From Actinostola sp. cb2023 (Eukaryota > Cnidaria > Anthozoa > Actiniaria > Actinostolidae), in assembly GCA_033675265.1 (NCBI GenBank), contig JAUJYZ010001576.1, positions 510,001-574,000 of the forward strand: DNA of 64,000 bases, written 5' to 3'. The notes beneath the pieces are model-generated. The model was not told the DNA's origin, ran no database searches, and saw nothing but the letters and a program-made list of their open reading frames with translations. Shown piece by piece: positions 1 through 12,377 of the stretch. A program made the translations under genes and the position numbers. Each line of letters begins with the position of its first letter. Within the stretch, counting starts at the first letter, position 1.

Positions 1-191
1 TCTCTTCGATAACATTTCCCATGGTGCCTTTCGGTCCTGTCGCGTTGGTTGGGTGATTTTACTGACAATGTCTATTAAAACAACTGTATTCCACGTACGC
101 AGCTAATCCTGACTGGTTGTTTACCAATTAGACACAATAAATAAAGGTCTTATCGTGTAGTTTTACACAGAAACGGTCACTTGTATGACAA

Positions 192-557
192 ATTAGCCAC
201 TTTAGAAACGAGTAAAGGACTGGGAACGAGTTTTTAGAATGAATTTAATTTTAAAAGAAATGAACCCCATCACAAGAAAGAGCATATCAGAATTAGTAAG
301 TTTCAGGAGTTTGATAGGGATTGGACAAGTAGTAAATGAACTGCAGACATTCAACAACGGCAAAAAATGCAAATAAATGTATGTTTACAGCCCTGTAACC
401 ATACATTTCCTTGTAAATTTTGCGATTTTTGGAAAGCTGTTACTCATTCAATATCTAACTAAACCTAACAAAACTTTGAAAACCTACTAATTCTGATATG
501 CTCTTTCTTCTTCTCAGTCTCGTTCCCAGTCCTTTACTCGTTTCTAAAGTGGCTAAT
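192..557. repeat. Fold-back (MITE-like) element
   Basis: The ends are inverted copies of each other: ATTAGCCACTTTAGAAACG at 192 returns as its reverse complement ending at 557. A second inner pair (AGAGCATATCAGAATTAGTA near 280; its complement near 487-510) lies inside. The arms are close to perfect and no open frame lies between them. Small inverted-repeat elements of this size are usually non-autonomous DNA transposons. I could not define a target duplication. Confidence 0.75.
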
Positions 558-657
558 TATAATTAATTATCATTAATGAAATATTTTTGTATAAATGTTT
601 ATGCAAATAATCAGACCGAGTACATAGGGGGAACGAGATACGGAATGATCAGTATTC

Positions 658-1323
658 TACTCAGGCCACTTAAGGCCAGGAGTTTTCGGCCGTACACATG
701 AAATTCGGATGTACACTTGAAATTGACCTTAATCAGAGTTACATATAAGCAAATGGAACGATTTTATGTCTTATGACATATTTCGTCGAACTTAATATTT
801 TGGTGATATTTTGTGATATGGGATGTGTCACGTGACATGTTACGTCATAAATCACCTTTGTCAAAATGGGCCAATGGGAACAAAAGGAACTAAGGATATT
901 TTTGCAGTTTTAGTGTTGCCTTAATGTGTTCTTTAAAGATCAGCCTTAACAGCTGGGCTATCATTCGTGTTTTAGGAGATAAAGGCTAAAATGTGAAGTC
1001 ACGTGACCTATTTTGCATATTATCTCCTAAAACACGAATGATAGCCCAGCTGTTAAGGCTGATCTTCAAAGAACACAGTAAGGCAACACTAAAACTGCAA
1101 AAACATCCTTAGTTCCTTTTGTCCCCATTGGCCCATTTTGAAAAAGGTGATTTATGACGTCACGTGTCACGTGACAAGTCCCATACCACCAAAATATCAC
1201 CAAAATGTTAAGTTCGACGAAATATGTCATATGGCATAAAATTGTTTCATTTGCTTATATGTAACTCTATTAAGGCAATTTCTAGTGAATAGCAGCTACT
1301 CCTGGCCTTAAGTGGCCTGAGTA
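658..1323. repeat. Long fold-back element, about 666 bp
   Basis: This is a near-complete palindrome. The left arm starts TACTCAGGCCACTTAAGGCC, the right arm ends with the reverse complement, and the arms match with small differences almost to the centre near 1000, where GTCACGTGAC sits. Some arm differences are indels, which points to an old insertion. There is no coding capacity. The extruded form would be a hairpin more than 300 bp long. Confidence 0.8.
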
Positions 1324-1540
1324 AATGTAAAATGCCATTTGACTATGCCATAATTTTATATTCTTGTCATAAATAAGAAGCGCATGACAATAAAACCGTT
1401 TTTATCAACTTGTCATTTTTACATCGATTTTCTACTGAACTCGTTGATCATCTTTGTAGCATTATAGCTAAGCTAATAAGAAGTTATGCGAGCGGTTCAA
1501 ATCGTATAACAGAAGCTGACGCAGAGCCAAGGGGCAGGTT

Positions 1541-2645
1541 GTCAGAAGGGATTCCTTACTCGTCCACGTTCCTGACTCAGCTCTGCATGTACTCAAGCAC
1601 GACCTATAACTACAGTCTAAACTACAATACTGTCCTTAGTAGGTGTGCATGGTTATCTTCAGAAGGAATTCCTTACTCGTCCACGTTCCTTACTCAGCTC
1701 TGCATGTACTCAAGCACTACCTATAACTACAGTCTAAACTACAATACTGTCCTTAGTATAGGTGTGGTTATCTGAAGGAATTCCTTACTCGTCCACGTTC
1801 TTTACTCAGCTCTGCATGTACTCAAGCACGACCTATAACTACAGTCTAAACTACAATACTGTCCTTAGTATAGGTGTGGTTATCTGAAGGAATTCGTTAA
1901 TCGTCCACGTTCCTTACTCAGCTCTGCATGTACTCAAGCACGACCTATAATTAGTCTAAACTGCAATACTGTCCTTAGTATAGGTGTGGTTATCTGAAGG
2001 AATTCCGGCCTTACTCGTCCACGTTCTTTATTCAGCTCTGCATGTACTCAAGCACTACCTATAACTACAGTCTAAACTACAATACTGTCCTTAGTATAGG
2101 TGTGGTTATCTGAAGGAATTCCTTACTCGTCCACGTTCTTTACTCAGCTCTACATGTACTCAAGCACTACCTATAACTGCAGCCTAAACTACAATACTGT
2201 CCTTAGTATTGGTGTGGTTATCTGAAGGAATTCCTTACTCGTCCACGTTCTTTACTCAGCTCTGCATGTACTCAAGCACTACCTATAACTGCAGTCTAAA
2301 CTACAATACTGTCCTTAGTATAGGTGTGGTTATCTGAAGGAATTCCTTACTCGTCCACGTTCCTAACTCAGCTCTGCATGTACTCAAGCACTACCTATAA
2401 CTACAGTCTAAACTACAATACTGTCCTTAGTATAGGTGTGGTTATCTGAAGGAATTCGTTAATCGTCCACGTTCCTTACTCAGCTCTGCATGTACTCAAG
2501 CACGACCTATAACTACAGTCTAAACTGCAATACTGTCCTTAGTATAGGTGTGGTTATCTGAAGGAATTCCTTACTCGTCCACGTTCTTTACTCAGCTCTG
2601 CATGTACTCAAGCACTACCTATAACTACAGCCTAAACGACAATGT
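1541..2645. repeat. Minisatellite, 112-113 bp unit, 10 copies
   Basis: The word TCGTCCACGTTC recurs ten times, at about 1559, 1676, 1788, 1901, 2015, 2127, 2238, 2350, 2463 and 2574. Each unit continues through CTCAGCTCTGCATGTACTC and ACTGTCCTTAGTATAGGTGT to GGTTATCTGAAGGAATTC. Units differ by single bases; one has a 4-base insertion (CGGC near 2006). The open frame at 1410-1775 is a by-product of the repeat. Confidence 0.9.
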
Positions 2646-3189
2646 TGCACCGCGTGTCCGCACCTTTTTAGTCTCACTGCGCAACTAAGTGCAAGAGATC
2701 TAGAGAATGATAGGTAGTATAATCGGCAATCCCTATGTTTAGCACGCAACTAGACAAAGCTTTTAAACCTGGTGGTTTCAATGTTTGGGTCAAAGAAAAG
2801 AGGATAACAAAATAATGCACGATGTCTAAAATTCCGTAACATTTGCATCGTGATAGCAAGTTATATAAGCAAACCAAAACAAACCTCGAATTCAGTTTCT
2901 TTTACCATTTTTATAATGTCCTTTTCCCCCCAAATTGTGCGGTATGCTTCTTGCTTAGCCTTCCTTCTTCCCTTTCCAATGACATCCTTGCTGTATTCTA
3001 TTGGAGTCCAGGCTGAATATTTTCTGTACAATTATGTCATCTGAAATCAATATTTATTTGATCGAAGACAAATCTGTGATGATTTACAAATGAACAATTT
3101 TAGTCGATGAACTGTCAAAAATTACTCTTCAATTTTCCTATTTACACTTCTCATTGCAACAAGTTCATTTTATGTTATACATGTTAAAC

Positions 3190-3972
3190 AGATATTGCAA
3201 ACAAGTATCCCAGGTATTACAAACAGGTTATCAGTCCCAGGTATTGCAAACAAGTATCCCAGGTATTACAAACAGGTTATCAGTCCTAGGTATTGCAAAC
3301 AGGTATTCCCAGGTATTGCAAACAGGTTATCAGTACGTCCCAGGTATTGCAAACAGGTATTCCCAGGCATTGCAAACAGGTATTCCCAGGTATTGCAAAC
3401 AGGTATTCCCAGGTATTGCAAACAGGTATTCCCAGGCATTGCAAACAGGTCAGTATCAGTCCCAGGTATTGCAAACAAGTATTCCCAGGTATTGCAAACA
3501 GGTATTCCCAGGCATTGCAAACAGGTCAGTATCAGTCCCAGGTATTGCAAACAAGTATCCCAGGTATTGTAAACAGGTTATCAGTCCCAGGTATTGCAAA
3601 CAGGTATTCCCAGGTATTGCAAACAAGTATTCCCAGGTATTGCAAACAAGTATTCCCAGGTATTGCAAACAAGTATTCCCAGGTATTGCAAACAAGTATC
3701 CCAGGTATTGCAAACAAGTTATCAATCCCAGGTATTGCAAACAAGTATCCCAGGTATTGCAAACAAGTATCCCAGGTATTGCAAACAAGTATCCCAGGTA
3801 TTGCAAACAAGTATTCCCAGGTATTGCAAACAAGTATTCCCAGGTATTGCAAACAAGTATCCCAGGTATTACAAACAAGTATTCCCAGGTATTACAAACA
3901 AGTATCCCAGGTATTGCAAACAGGTATTCCCAGGTATTACAAACAAGTATTCCCAGGTATTACAAACAGATT
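3190..3972. repeat. Minisatellite, about 18-23 bp unit
   Basis: About 35 copies of CAGGTATTGCAAACA(A/G)GTATTCC with a few TATCAGTC spacers. Right-hand units favour AAGTAT and left-hand units AGGTAT, so variants are clustered as expected from local slippage or conversion. Long frames on both strands (repeating YCKQV on plus, CLQYLG on minus) are repeat by-products. The array starts about 40 bases past the stop of the neighbouring minus-strand gene, so it may lie in its 3' untranslated region. Confidence 0.92.
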
Positions 3973-4014
3973 GCTTGCTGCATGAACTGTACATGAGCAA
4001 GTTCAAAGACACGT

Positions 4015-7000
4015 CTACAAGTCTTCACTGGCGCGAAACACCACGTGATCCGATAGCCTAGTCACATGAACTTGTTTCTTCATGGTGTAACAAAAGTAAA
4101 TATCACTTAAATTAGGGCAGCCAGAGTCTTCAGACTCGGTAGACTTTGCTCTGTCTCGAAAATCAGCAAAATCGGGAGATGCTGATGAAGAATCATTTAG
4201 TCCCTCTTGGCTTGGGGACCTGATATACCCCTCGTCTGTTACCGAACCTGGAGAAATATTTGTCTCTGTTGATGAGCCTGCGATGATGCGAGGGAAGAGA
4301 AAAGCGGATTGCATTTGTAGCGCAATGGCTGGCATTTGTGTTTGCTCGTAAAATAATCTACGTTTGGCTTCACTTTTTCCAAAAAGCAAACATTTCCTTG
4401 CATTGCTTCGTTTGATAACTTCACTTTCGTCTTTGGTATGCAAAGTTGGAGCATCGTTTCCTGGCGAGTAGAAAAGCGGCAAATTCATGGGAAATAGAGA
4501 AGAAGTACGCTTGCCATTGACGTACGACCTTGTGTTCTTCTCTGCTCCCTGAAATGGAGTTGGGATATTGGAGTTTTTGTTCGTCTTTTTTATGGTGCAA
4601 GGACTTCTTCCTGGGAAGGTTGGTTCGGATTCTACATTATCGCTGTTCGCTTCGAGATTTTCAGTGCTCCGATTTGGCTCGGAGGAATCGCACGATAGGT
4701 TCCGTCGAATAGAGAAAGGCGAGTGGTTATCATCAAAACTTTCGTCGGATTCCCGCGTGGTTTTGCTCTGTGATTCCTTTGAGAGTTTATGCACTGATTT
4801 TGAACGAAGTAAACGTTGACGACCAATTCTGAGTAAATTCTGAGGTGATCGAAACATGTGAGACTTGGACTTTGGCTTTGTTTGTAACTCCTCTTGGTCG
4901 AGAATGCTGTGCATTGATTTTGATCTTTTCACTTTGTTTCTATTTCCTCGTTTAAATCGTGGTGATTTTTGTTGATGCTCTTTTTCGGCCTCGTTTAAAT
5001 TATTGATTGATTTAGAGCGCTTGACTTTCTTACGAAGGACCTTTCTCATTGCAAACCTTGAATGGGACTTTTTAGTTTTGCAATCAGCCTCGTTGTCAGA
5101 GCTGCACGAGTTCACGACAATCAAAAAGTTCTTTTTCGGCGCGTGATCTTCTTCCTTCATTTGTCCCTCTTGAAGAGACAACGCTGTAGCTCTCTCCAGC
5201 CAGTCTTGTAATCGCTTATTGACTTGATCTGCAAACATTAGCTGATCTTCTTTCCAAAGAGCCCGATTTTGTACATCAACAGGATCGATGTTCGCAATTT
5301 TCTTGTTCTGTTGTGGCTCACTGATTTCACTGTCTCGTCCTCTCGATCGACCATACGAGTAGGTTGATCTGTTTATCGTTACTTCGTTTGTCATAGTGGT
5401 TACGGGTAATTCTATATCATGCGCAGATTGAGATCGTCTACGCGCTACCCGACTTCCAACATGTTGGACTAGTTCAGTAGTAGTTCTTTGTCGTTGAGCA
5501 TCGAACGCGTCACCCTGTTTTAACAAATCAACAAAGCTGCTACTTTCAGGAAGTGAAGTTGTCATAGAAACTGGCGCGTTTGCTGACTTCACTTTGTCTC
5601 CCGCATTGGAAGCTGAAAGTCGACGGGAGCTGTTTAATGGCCGTTTTTCTTGGCTGTTGCCTCTAGGTTTTCTGATCTCTTTACTTGATGTGGACACACC
5701 GACAGGCGATGAGACTTTGTCAGTGTCTCCTTCACAGATGTCCTCGAGTTTAGTATTAAAGTAAGCCTCAAGTTCCTCAAGTGATTCTGTCTGCAGAGCA
5801 GGACGAATGTCTGTGATTGAAGGTCTTCTTGAACTGGTGGTGGACCCTGACGGAGTCGAGCAAGGCGTTGTGTCTCCCGATACTATGAGCTCCCTGAGAG
5901 CTTCAAGAAGATTGTGCATTTCAGTGCCAACGCTTGCTCGTCTAATAGTCTCCAAGTCCTTCAATGAATCTTGGTCAAGACTATAGTTTTCCGAATCTTG
6001 TTGCAACTCCTCTATAGATGCTAGCAAAATATCTACTTCTTTCTGAAGAGCATCTCTGTTAGTTCCAGTTTGTGTTGTCTTTGCTGTTGTCGGGGATTCT
6101 GGATTTGAATTTCCACTGTCAGTTTCATCGCTGCCTTTATGTTCTTGTTCCCCTGTCGTTATCTTGTCTCGACAGTTCTTTATCAGTTCTTGAAGCTCAT
6201 TTTTATGAGCAATAAGACTCAACGCACTCGCTAATGAATCCTTTCGCTTCAGAGACGTCGACGTCGAACTAGCAATAGCGTTCAATAGCAATGACCCCCC
6301 TATCGATCTCCGTCTGTAAGCTGTCCGAGGATCGTCGAGACGCGATCGCTGTCTTTCAAAAATATCTCCAGCTGAAAGCCTCTTTTTACCAACGACAAAG
6401 TTGCTACCGTCATCTTCGTTCCCAGAAAATTCACTTTTAAGATCCTTTTCCACTGAAATGTGGTTAGTATTTTCCAATGCTTCTCTATCAGTTTCACAAA
6501 TCGTTAGTCGATCCAACAAGTTCTTTCGTTGACTGACAGTAGTGAGAGACTGACGTCTCGAGCAAGTGGCTTCTGCTGCTGAAGAAGCTGTTGTTTCCAA
6601 GGGAGTGTCCAAAGACTGCGACCTCTCTCGGCCACAATTAATGTCGGCTTCATCAAAGTCTTTGATAATCGTAAATAATTCTTCCTGCATTCTCTTTGAC
6701 TTTCTTAGTAAACGTTTGCGATGGCTATACCCGCAAATGGAGTCCCGACGTGTTAGAGTCTGTTCAGACAAGCTTGGAAATCCGATCAGAGCATCCAACG
6801 AATTTGATCTGTTTCGACGTACGATCCTTGGCTCGGTTCTTGAAGGAAGAGGTGAAGAAGACCGCTTTGCAGGTATCGAAGGCGCAGGATTCTGTTTTGC
6901 GCTGCTCTGCGGTGCATCACTGTTTTCCTTACAATTATAATCACTAGTGCCAGTTTTCTCCAAGATAGCCCCAGATGATGGAAGTTGATTCGTACTGGGT

Positions 7001-7148
7001 ACAAGCCCTTGTAGTGCCGAGTATAGATCTCGAAGTTCGTCAACGGAGGCGGATGCTTTTCGCTTTTCCGTGGGGTCTTCTTCAACAGGACCACTGCGGT
7101 TATTATTTTTCATCTTTTCTGGACCTTGTTGATGTGGCAGATTGTTTC
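4015..7148 (-). CDS. Large exon 2 of a Ser/Arg-motif-rich protein of unknown family
   Basis: I do not recognise this gene. The frame runs uninterrupted for over 1,040 codons from the acceptor TATTTTTCACAG at 7149-7160 to TAG at 4015, with no second intron needed. The phase joins cleanly to the exon ending at 8368. The protein is polar and probably disordered. It carries many basophilic-kinase or 14-3-3-like motifs: RNRSNSLDAL near 6800, RSQSLDTP near 6610, RRRSIGG near 6295, RRRSQSAHDIEL near 5430, then three spaced copies of a basic R-S-K-S repeat (RSKSINNL, RSKSMHSIL, RSKSVHKL at about 5005, 4910 and 4790). No transmembrane segment or catalytic domain is visible. It is probably a phosphorylation-regulated scaffold, but that is inference from composition only. 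If exon 1 is not used, the first internal ATG at 7113 gives 1,032 residues. Confidence 0.8.
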
Positions 7149-8367
7149 CTGTGAAAAATAAAAAAATGATGTGTAAACATTTGCTTGGTTTCTGAGGAGA
7201 CGACGGGAAATCACCGCCGAACAATAATAAGAGAATTGTAAAACAAATGAATGAATCAAGGCTCTTAAGAAAAATATCAATAAGAAGCGTGGGAGTTGGT
7301 TAATTTATTCCTAGTATTTTGTATTTTGTTTTTTTTTTAACGGAAAGCTGAATTAAGGCACAACTGGAACTCAATTCATAAACAATTTGCCATCGTAATT
7401 TCTACGCAGCTTCTCATGCAGTTAAATTAACTTCGGCGCACTGGCTCTTCTTTCTACAAAACTCGTGCCACAACATTGAATCACAAACATCGTCGCTATC
7501 TGATTTCAACTTAGCCAAACACAGAGCAATAGGCTTGGAAATGTTGTCAGACTGAGAACAATGTAAACATCTTATTACCGATAATTCTTCAACACTTTAC
7601 TCTTTTTTCCACTCACCTTTTAATACAAAATTCAAAGAAAATAGGAAGGTTATTTAAGTCATCCAACTGAAGCACAATTAAAGAAACCTAGCAAATACTA
7701 CCTCATTAAACTCATTTTCGAGTGCTCGAATATATATGGCGACCAAGGACTTTCTTCATTAACGAGTGCTAAGTCCAATTAAGCGTTTCTTTTAACGTGT
7801 GAACTTATTCACAAGTAGACGAGAGAGAATACGAGTTTGTGGAGAATTTAAGGTCTTATTTATTAACACGGTATGATTTATTTATTACGCAAGGATGGAT
7901 GGAGCAAATACTGTGCTAGTATTACGTAATGGAAGGTGTTTAAAAATATGAATAATTTTGGAAAAATTAGTTTTTATATTCATTCCTTTCCGTCGGCACA
8001 TCATTGATTAATGGGAAAATTTCGTTGACTATTTTCGTCATTCATTGTGACACTTTGGAAATGGTATTATATTCAGGTGATAGGACAAATAATACAAACC
8101 TCGGTAAATATAATGAACTTAATTTCTCAGGAAAACTTTGCTAAATTTGGTCGCATCAAATGTATTCATGTGGACCAATTCAAAAACCTTTTTATCATTT
8201 TTTAGTAATTGAATTAAAAGTCTTGCATTTTCGTACAAATTTTAATGGAGACGTGAAAACAAGCAATATCGTGGCAATAGTGTTTAACATTAGCAAAGAC
8301 AGAGATACATATCACAATATTTTCACAACATTATTAAATTGAAAACAAAAAGTTCGTAAAAACTTAC

Positions 8368-8398
8368 TGTGAACAAAACAGCGTCGATGAGAATCCAT
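8368..8398 (-). CDS. Coding part of exon 1 of the Ser/Arg-motif-rich protein
   Basis: The ATG at 8398-8396 is followed by ten codons (MDSHRRCFVH) plus one base, then a consensus donor A|GTAAGT at 8367-8362. One base left over matches the acceptor of the big exon exactly: A + GA gives Arg, then NNLPHQQ. An in-frame TAA lies three codons upstream of this ATG, so it is the natural start. Another ATG lies 5 bases upstream in a different frame and could lower initiation. The 5' untranslated part of the exon probably reaches to about 8550. Confidence 0.6.
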
Positions 8399-8559
8399 TA
8401 AACATTAGAAAAAAGCGAGAAATTCCTGGCACAGTTTCACAGTTTCTCGATCTGCGATGCTGAATTCGATCGATTTCTTTCAAATAGCAATTCACCCCTG
8501 CGATCTCCCCCGCTATCATACACGGTGTGGTAAGAAAAGCCGACGCAGTTTGGAATAAA

Positions 8560-8645
8560 TGGCAACATCTTTGTTTACGATCAAAGCCGACCTGTTAACC
8601 GTAATCACGTGGCTACATTCCACCAATGGCGCTAGGTACCCTAAG
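8560..8645 (-). promoter_or_regulatory. Putative promoter with E-box and CCAAT box
   Basis: Just upstream of exon 1 of the 4-8.4 kb gene are ATCACGTGG (E-box, about 8604-8612) and CCACCAATGG (CCAAT box, about 8619-8628). This is a locally less AT-rich stretch. There is no TATA box at a convincing distance. The call rests on position and motifs only. Confidence 0.35.
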
Positions 8646-9693
8646 TGATCCGGCGATTGGTTTTAGGAGTTAAAAATAGAAAATATATTATGACATTGTT
8701 TTTAGGACGTAATTTCCGAGTTCTAGTGGTCAAGTTGACTTTCATCTCGACTTTTTATTTTCTCTATTTTGTTTTTGACTTTGCTTTTCTTTCATCGATA
8801 AATTGTTTTCGTCAGGTTTTTTTTCTCTTTCAGTTTGTATTATGTTTTCTTCGCATCTAATGCACAATCAAAGCTATTATTCGAGCTTTCAGATTCAAAC
8901 ATTTGACTATAGCTCCGACCACTGAACTAGCTCACCGCATGGCGACAAGTGTACAATTTTAGATAGTAGTGCTCTTGGTATAGTAGATCTTCGTTTATGT
9001 ATATAAATATAGTTTTATTCATTGACTGCCCTGAGGGAGCGCACAGTATAAACTATTATTAGTCAGTTACTGCATGTCGTATTCTGGTACGGAAATCTTA
9101 CGAGCCTAAGCCTGCTAGGCCGCTACTTTGTACACGTAGACACAAACGAAACTACCGAAGACAAAGGAAATAATTATTTTTATTGTGCAATTACTTTAAA
9201 CTGTCATTGGAAGCGATTTCCGCTGGTATGATCATTACGATAAAAAATGTACGAATTGTGATGAATTATACTGAAACTCGACGTTTTACCGACTTATCAG
9301 TCTGAAATTACTACACCGAAATATTAGTTTACAGCAGAATAACTGGGCTTTTTCTGAACAATATAAAATGATATACTATAATATCGTATACTGAAGTATC
9401 GAGCCTTCGCCGGAAAAGATTCAAAAATGAGCAACAACAAATCAAACTCGAAAAAGCAGAATCATAACCATGTTAGTTTGTAACCGTTTCAAAAATACAA
9501 CAAAATTCTTACCCATGTTATCGTTATGTTTTCCCTGTGTACTTCTGCAGTGTGGCCGATCTCGACTCGTCGAGTCTCATATGGTAAGTGTATGCATAAC
9601 TCCAACTCTATGTGTGTGTGGCAGTAGAGACACAGTCAACCGTGGCCGCAAGTATGTCAAGGTGACTAGAGGAAGGAAATGATTTACCTGAGT

Positions 9694-9759
9694 TATTAGA
9701 TCACTGTCAATGTCGTCATAGTGTGGCCTTTCGAGCTGTGTCATACCTTCCTTAGTGAC
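9694..9759 (-). other. Candidate short exon (MTQLERPHYDDIDSDLITQ)
   Basis: On the minus strand an ATG opens a short, very acidic, protein-like reading that runs into a donor-like CAG|GTAAAT near 9694. The same frame extends about ten codons upstream before a stop. It could be an alternative first exon, but its phase 0 end does not join in frame to the big exon at 7148. A plus-strand 33-base candidate (CTTCTGCAG acceptor, GTAAGT donor, about 9551-9583) lies close by and cannot belong to the same transcript. Confidence 0.2.
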
Positions 9760-10206
9760 ATAGATAAAAACACTATCCGGAGTTTTTTAGCCGCTTTCGA
9801 AACGTCAACGATACTGAAGCAAGTAACCACTGAGTTTTCAAGCGATTACTAGATTACTGAACCAAGACGAATTTATATATATAGTTCATTCAGAGAATAA
9901 AAATAGACTAATAGGATAACCACCTGTGGCTTAAGCTGTCTGTTCGATTCAGTTTTTAAAGTTACAGAAACAAATCCACGATTAAACAAAGGATAAAAGT
10001 TTTTTACTGAGTGTCAAAGTGCAATGGCTTCGTCATTATTGGCACTGTCAGTGGTATTAGTTAAGTAATCCAACTTGTAAAGCCAAACAGACTGTGAATT
10101 ATCAACATCACGACGACATTTTTTATTTTACAAAAGTCGTTTATAAATGCTTAACGAAGACTGAAAATCCCATGAAATCCTATGCAATCGCATGAGCACG
10201 TGAAAA

Positions 10207-10207
<1 letters not shown>

Positions 10208-10259
<52 letters not shown>
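10208..10259 (+). repeat. Poly-G tract, 52 bases
   Basis: An uninterrupted run of 52 G. Apparent Gly/Pro-rich frames over it are artefacts. The true length is uncertain in any sequencing technology. Confidence 0.9.
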
Positions 10260-10261
<2 letters not shown>

Positions 10262-10564
10262 ACATCATTTCCTTCACTCCTTCTATGTTCATCAGGTGAA
10301 TTACAGCCGGAAACATCGCAAAATAATGTGGCCGACATTTAAGTGGACTTTCAATACTGAACACCGATGATTACATGCAATACGTTGTACTATTTTTATA
10401 ACAAACTCATTTTTATAACATAGATACCAAATACCAGTATAGACCATTGCGACTGAAATGGAAACTGAAAAAAGTCGTTGTAACGCTATTATAGGGATTG
10501 AGCCTAGGCGTGCCCAAAGGGTGCCTGCATTTGGTCTCTGGACTTTGATACTCATCGCTTGCGT

Positions 10565-10757
10565 GACATTTTAAATTTTAATCCAACTGAAACAAAAATA
10601 TAATATTTGAAAAGAGCACACCAAAGAAAAAAGCCAACTTCAGTCGCCCATAACTTTCGCTCTATTCATCGAAATTACTTCAAAATTTCAATGGTTGCTA
10701 ACTTTGTTGTGCTCTTTTCAAATATTATATTTTTGTTGGATTAAAATTTAAAATGTC
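10565..10757. repeat. Fold-back element, 193 bp
   Basis: GACATTTTAAATTTTAATCC at 10565 returns inverted at the right end (to 10757). The inner arms AATATTTGAAAAGAGCACA and TGTGCTCTTTTCAAATATT are also inverted. The arms are about 57 bp around an 80-bp centre. Non-coding, MITE-like. Confidence 0.8.
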
Positions 10758-12029
10758 ACCTGCAGACCTGCAAGCAGTGTGTATACGGTTGCATGTCAGT
10801 TTGTACAGTATTTTGTACAGACGAGACATCAACGTGTCCAGTGACTCATATAGTCACTATGTCACGACCGATGCGATTATTATTACCAATATCGACATAT
10901 CAAAATATAGCATTTTGGTATTAAAATGAGCACGATTCCAACAATTTAGGAACTATCAGTAGTTTGGGCACGTACAAATGACAGTGAGACAAAGAAATTT
11001 GACAAATTACTTGTTGAGTAGTTATCACAAGAATGCCAAATTCTTTCTCTGCACTTCAGAAATCTCGACATTTTCAAAATCAATTTATAACGTACGCTAA
11101 CGTTTGATTTTGTTTTTGTTGAAAGGTTTTAGATAGGTTCACTATGAATCATTCACTGTTGGAAATATTATGACGGGAATCACTGTCCATTTCAGTAATC
11201 GAGTCAAACACTGAACTACTTCATGTTTGTTCTCCGTCGAAATCGTAAAACTAATATTAAAATCTTTGGAATCTCGAGTACACGGGACCAATTAATCCCA
11301 AATTCATCAGTTGTGTTTCTTGTATTCACCACAAACAAGAGGCGCCTAAACCATTTGATTCCAACCTGAACTTTTCCAAAACTGATTTGGTCTTGGGCTA
11401 CCTGTGGTAATAGTACGAAATGGTTTACTCATTAGAGACATAAAGGGTAAGCCATTGGAGAATTATACTGAGTGATGATTGATGATCCAACTACTAGCTA
11501 TTCAGTGATTCTGTGTATTTGTTTTTCAGTCCTGGCGAAACTGGCGAGGGAAACACAAACATATTCCAACTCTCCTGGGTTTATCTCTTTAATTTTCACT
11601 CTTCAGTTCCACCGTTTTGTTAAAGAAGGCGAATTTTCAAATTGTTCCGAAGGAGCCAAATATGGCCGAACAATGCATATCACGAACGGATGTGACGTCA
11701 TAGGTGCAATGGCGCCATTTTGCCATTACCGAGGGAGTATTGCGGTCATTGTAGTTATCATCGTAATGTGCCATTAAGTCAGCTTACAGACACTGGATAC
11801 TTAATAAAAGATATACATCGCTGCAATTTCTGAAGAGACTTTTTTAGGACAGCGTCAATTATCGACACGTACGCATGCGCACTTATGAGCTATGCTTTTC
11901 ATAGGTCTCGGTGACTTTGAATCCGTCACAGAAAACACGAATACTTGCGTCCGTACTTCTGAATCAGTCAGTTATTTAGTTATCGCTCTGGTTCAAGTTG
12001 TCGTTTGACTGAACTACTACCACTATTGG

Positions 12030-12377
12030 TTATAAGCTTTCTCTGTGATCTGGACCACAATATGAGTCACTATAACACATGTTGGTGGCACTGAATACCA
12101 AGATTGGTCTACAATCAACACACTTTTCGAACAAAAACATGATGTGAATACTTATTAGCACAGATAGTGCACAACTCATGAACAACCGGGCACTGAAACA
12201 TCGAAATTCTCGATAGCGAATACAAAGTGAACGGTATGCTCCATATATAAGCACGCAAAGTACGCCTGTGTAGTACGTACTAGTAGTACAAATAATTCCC
12301 GGGATGAATACTAGCATAGTTCTTTCCATTCCATGCACTGACTTAGCCATTGACAAGGCTTCGGCTGCATTCGGCGG
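12030..12377 (-). CDS. Candidate terminal exon encoding a two-helix membrane segment
   Basis: Unrecognised. The frame is open from the acceptor AAACTTACAG at 12378-12387 to TAA at 12030: 115 residues starting PPNAAEALSMAKS. Two hydrophobic stretches are evident, about residues 22-43 (MLVFIPGIICTTSTYYTGVL and on) and about 62-79 (LFMSCALSVLISIHIMFLF), followed by a Cys-rich tail with six Cys. The phase 0 start fits the phase 0 end of the small exon at 14115-14173. If the upstream exons are not used, ATG at 12350 would start a 106-residue protein. It might be a GPCR or tetraspan fragment, but no signature motif supports either. No poly(A) signal is obvious just downstream. Confidence 0.4.
   Translation of the reverse strand, partial: PPNAAEALSMAKSVHGMERTMLVFIPGIICTTSTYYTGVLCVLIYGAYRSLCIRYREFRCFSARLFMSCALSVLISIHIMFLFEKCVDCRPILVFSATNMCYSDSYCGPDHRESL

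Larger units (their letters stand above)
8650..12029. other. Mostly non-coding spacer
   Basis: AT-rich spacer between the first gene and the first small exon at 12.0 kb. Besides the poly-G tract, the 10.57-10.76 kb fold-back element and two weak exon candidates near 9.6 and 9.7 kb, I see nothing I can name. Confidence 0.5.

Noticed and set aside
1541..2645. Possible CRISPR array
   Set aside because: Units of 112 bp are repeated whole, with no conserved-repeat and variable-spacer pattern, and the DNA is from an animal.
3154..3996. 280-codon frame of YCKQV/GIANR repeats and minus-strand CLQYLG frames
   Set aside because: By-products of the CAGGTATTGCAAACA array.
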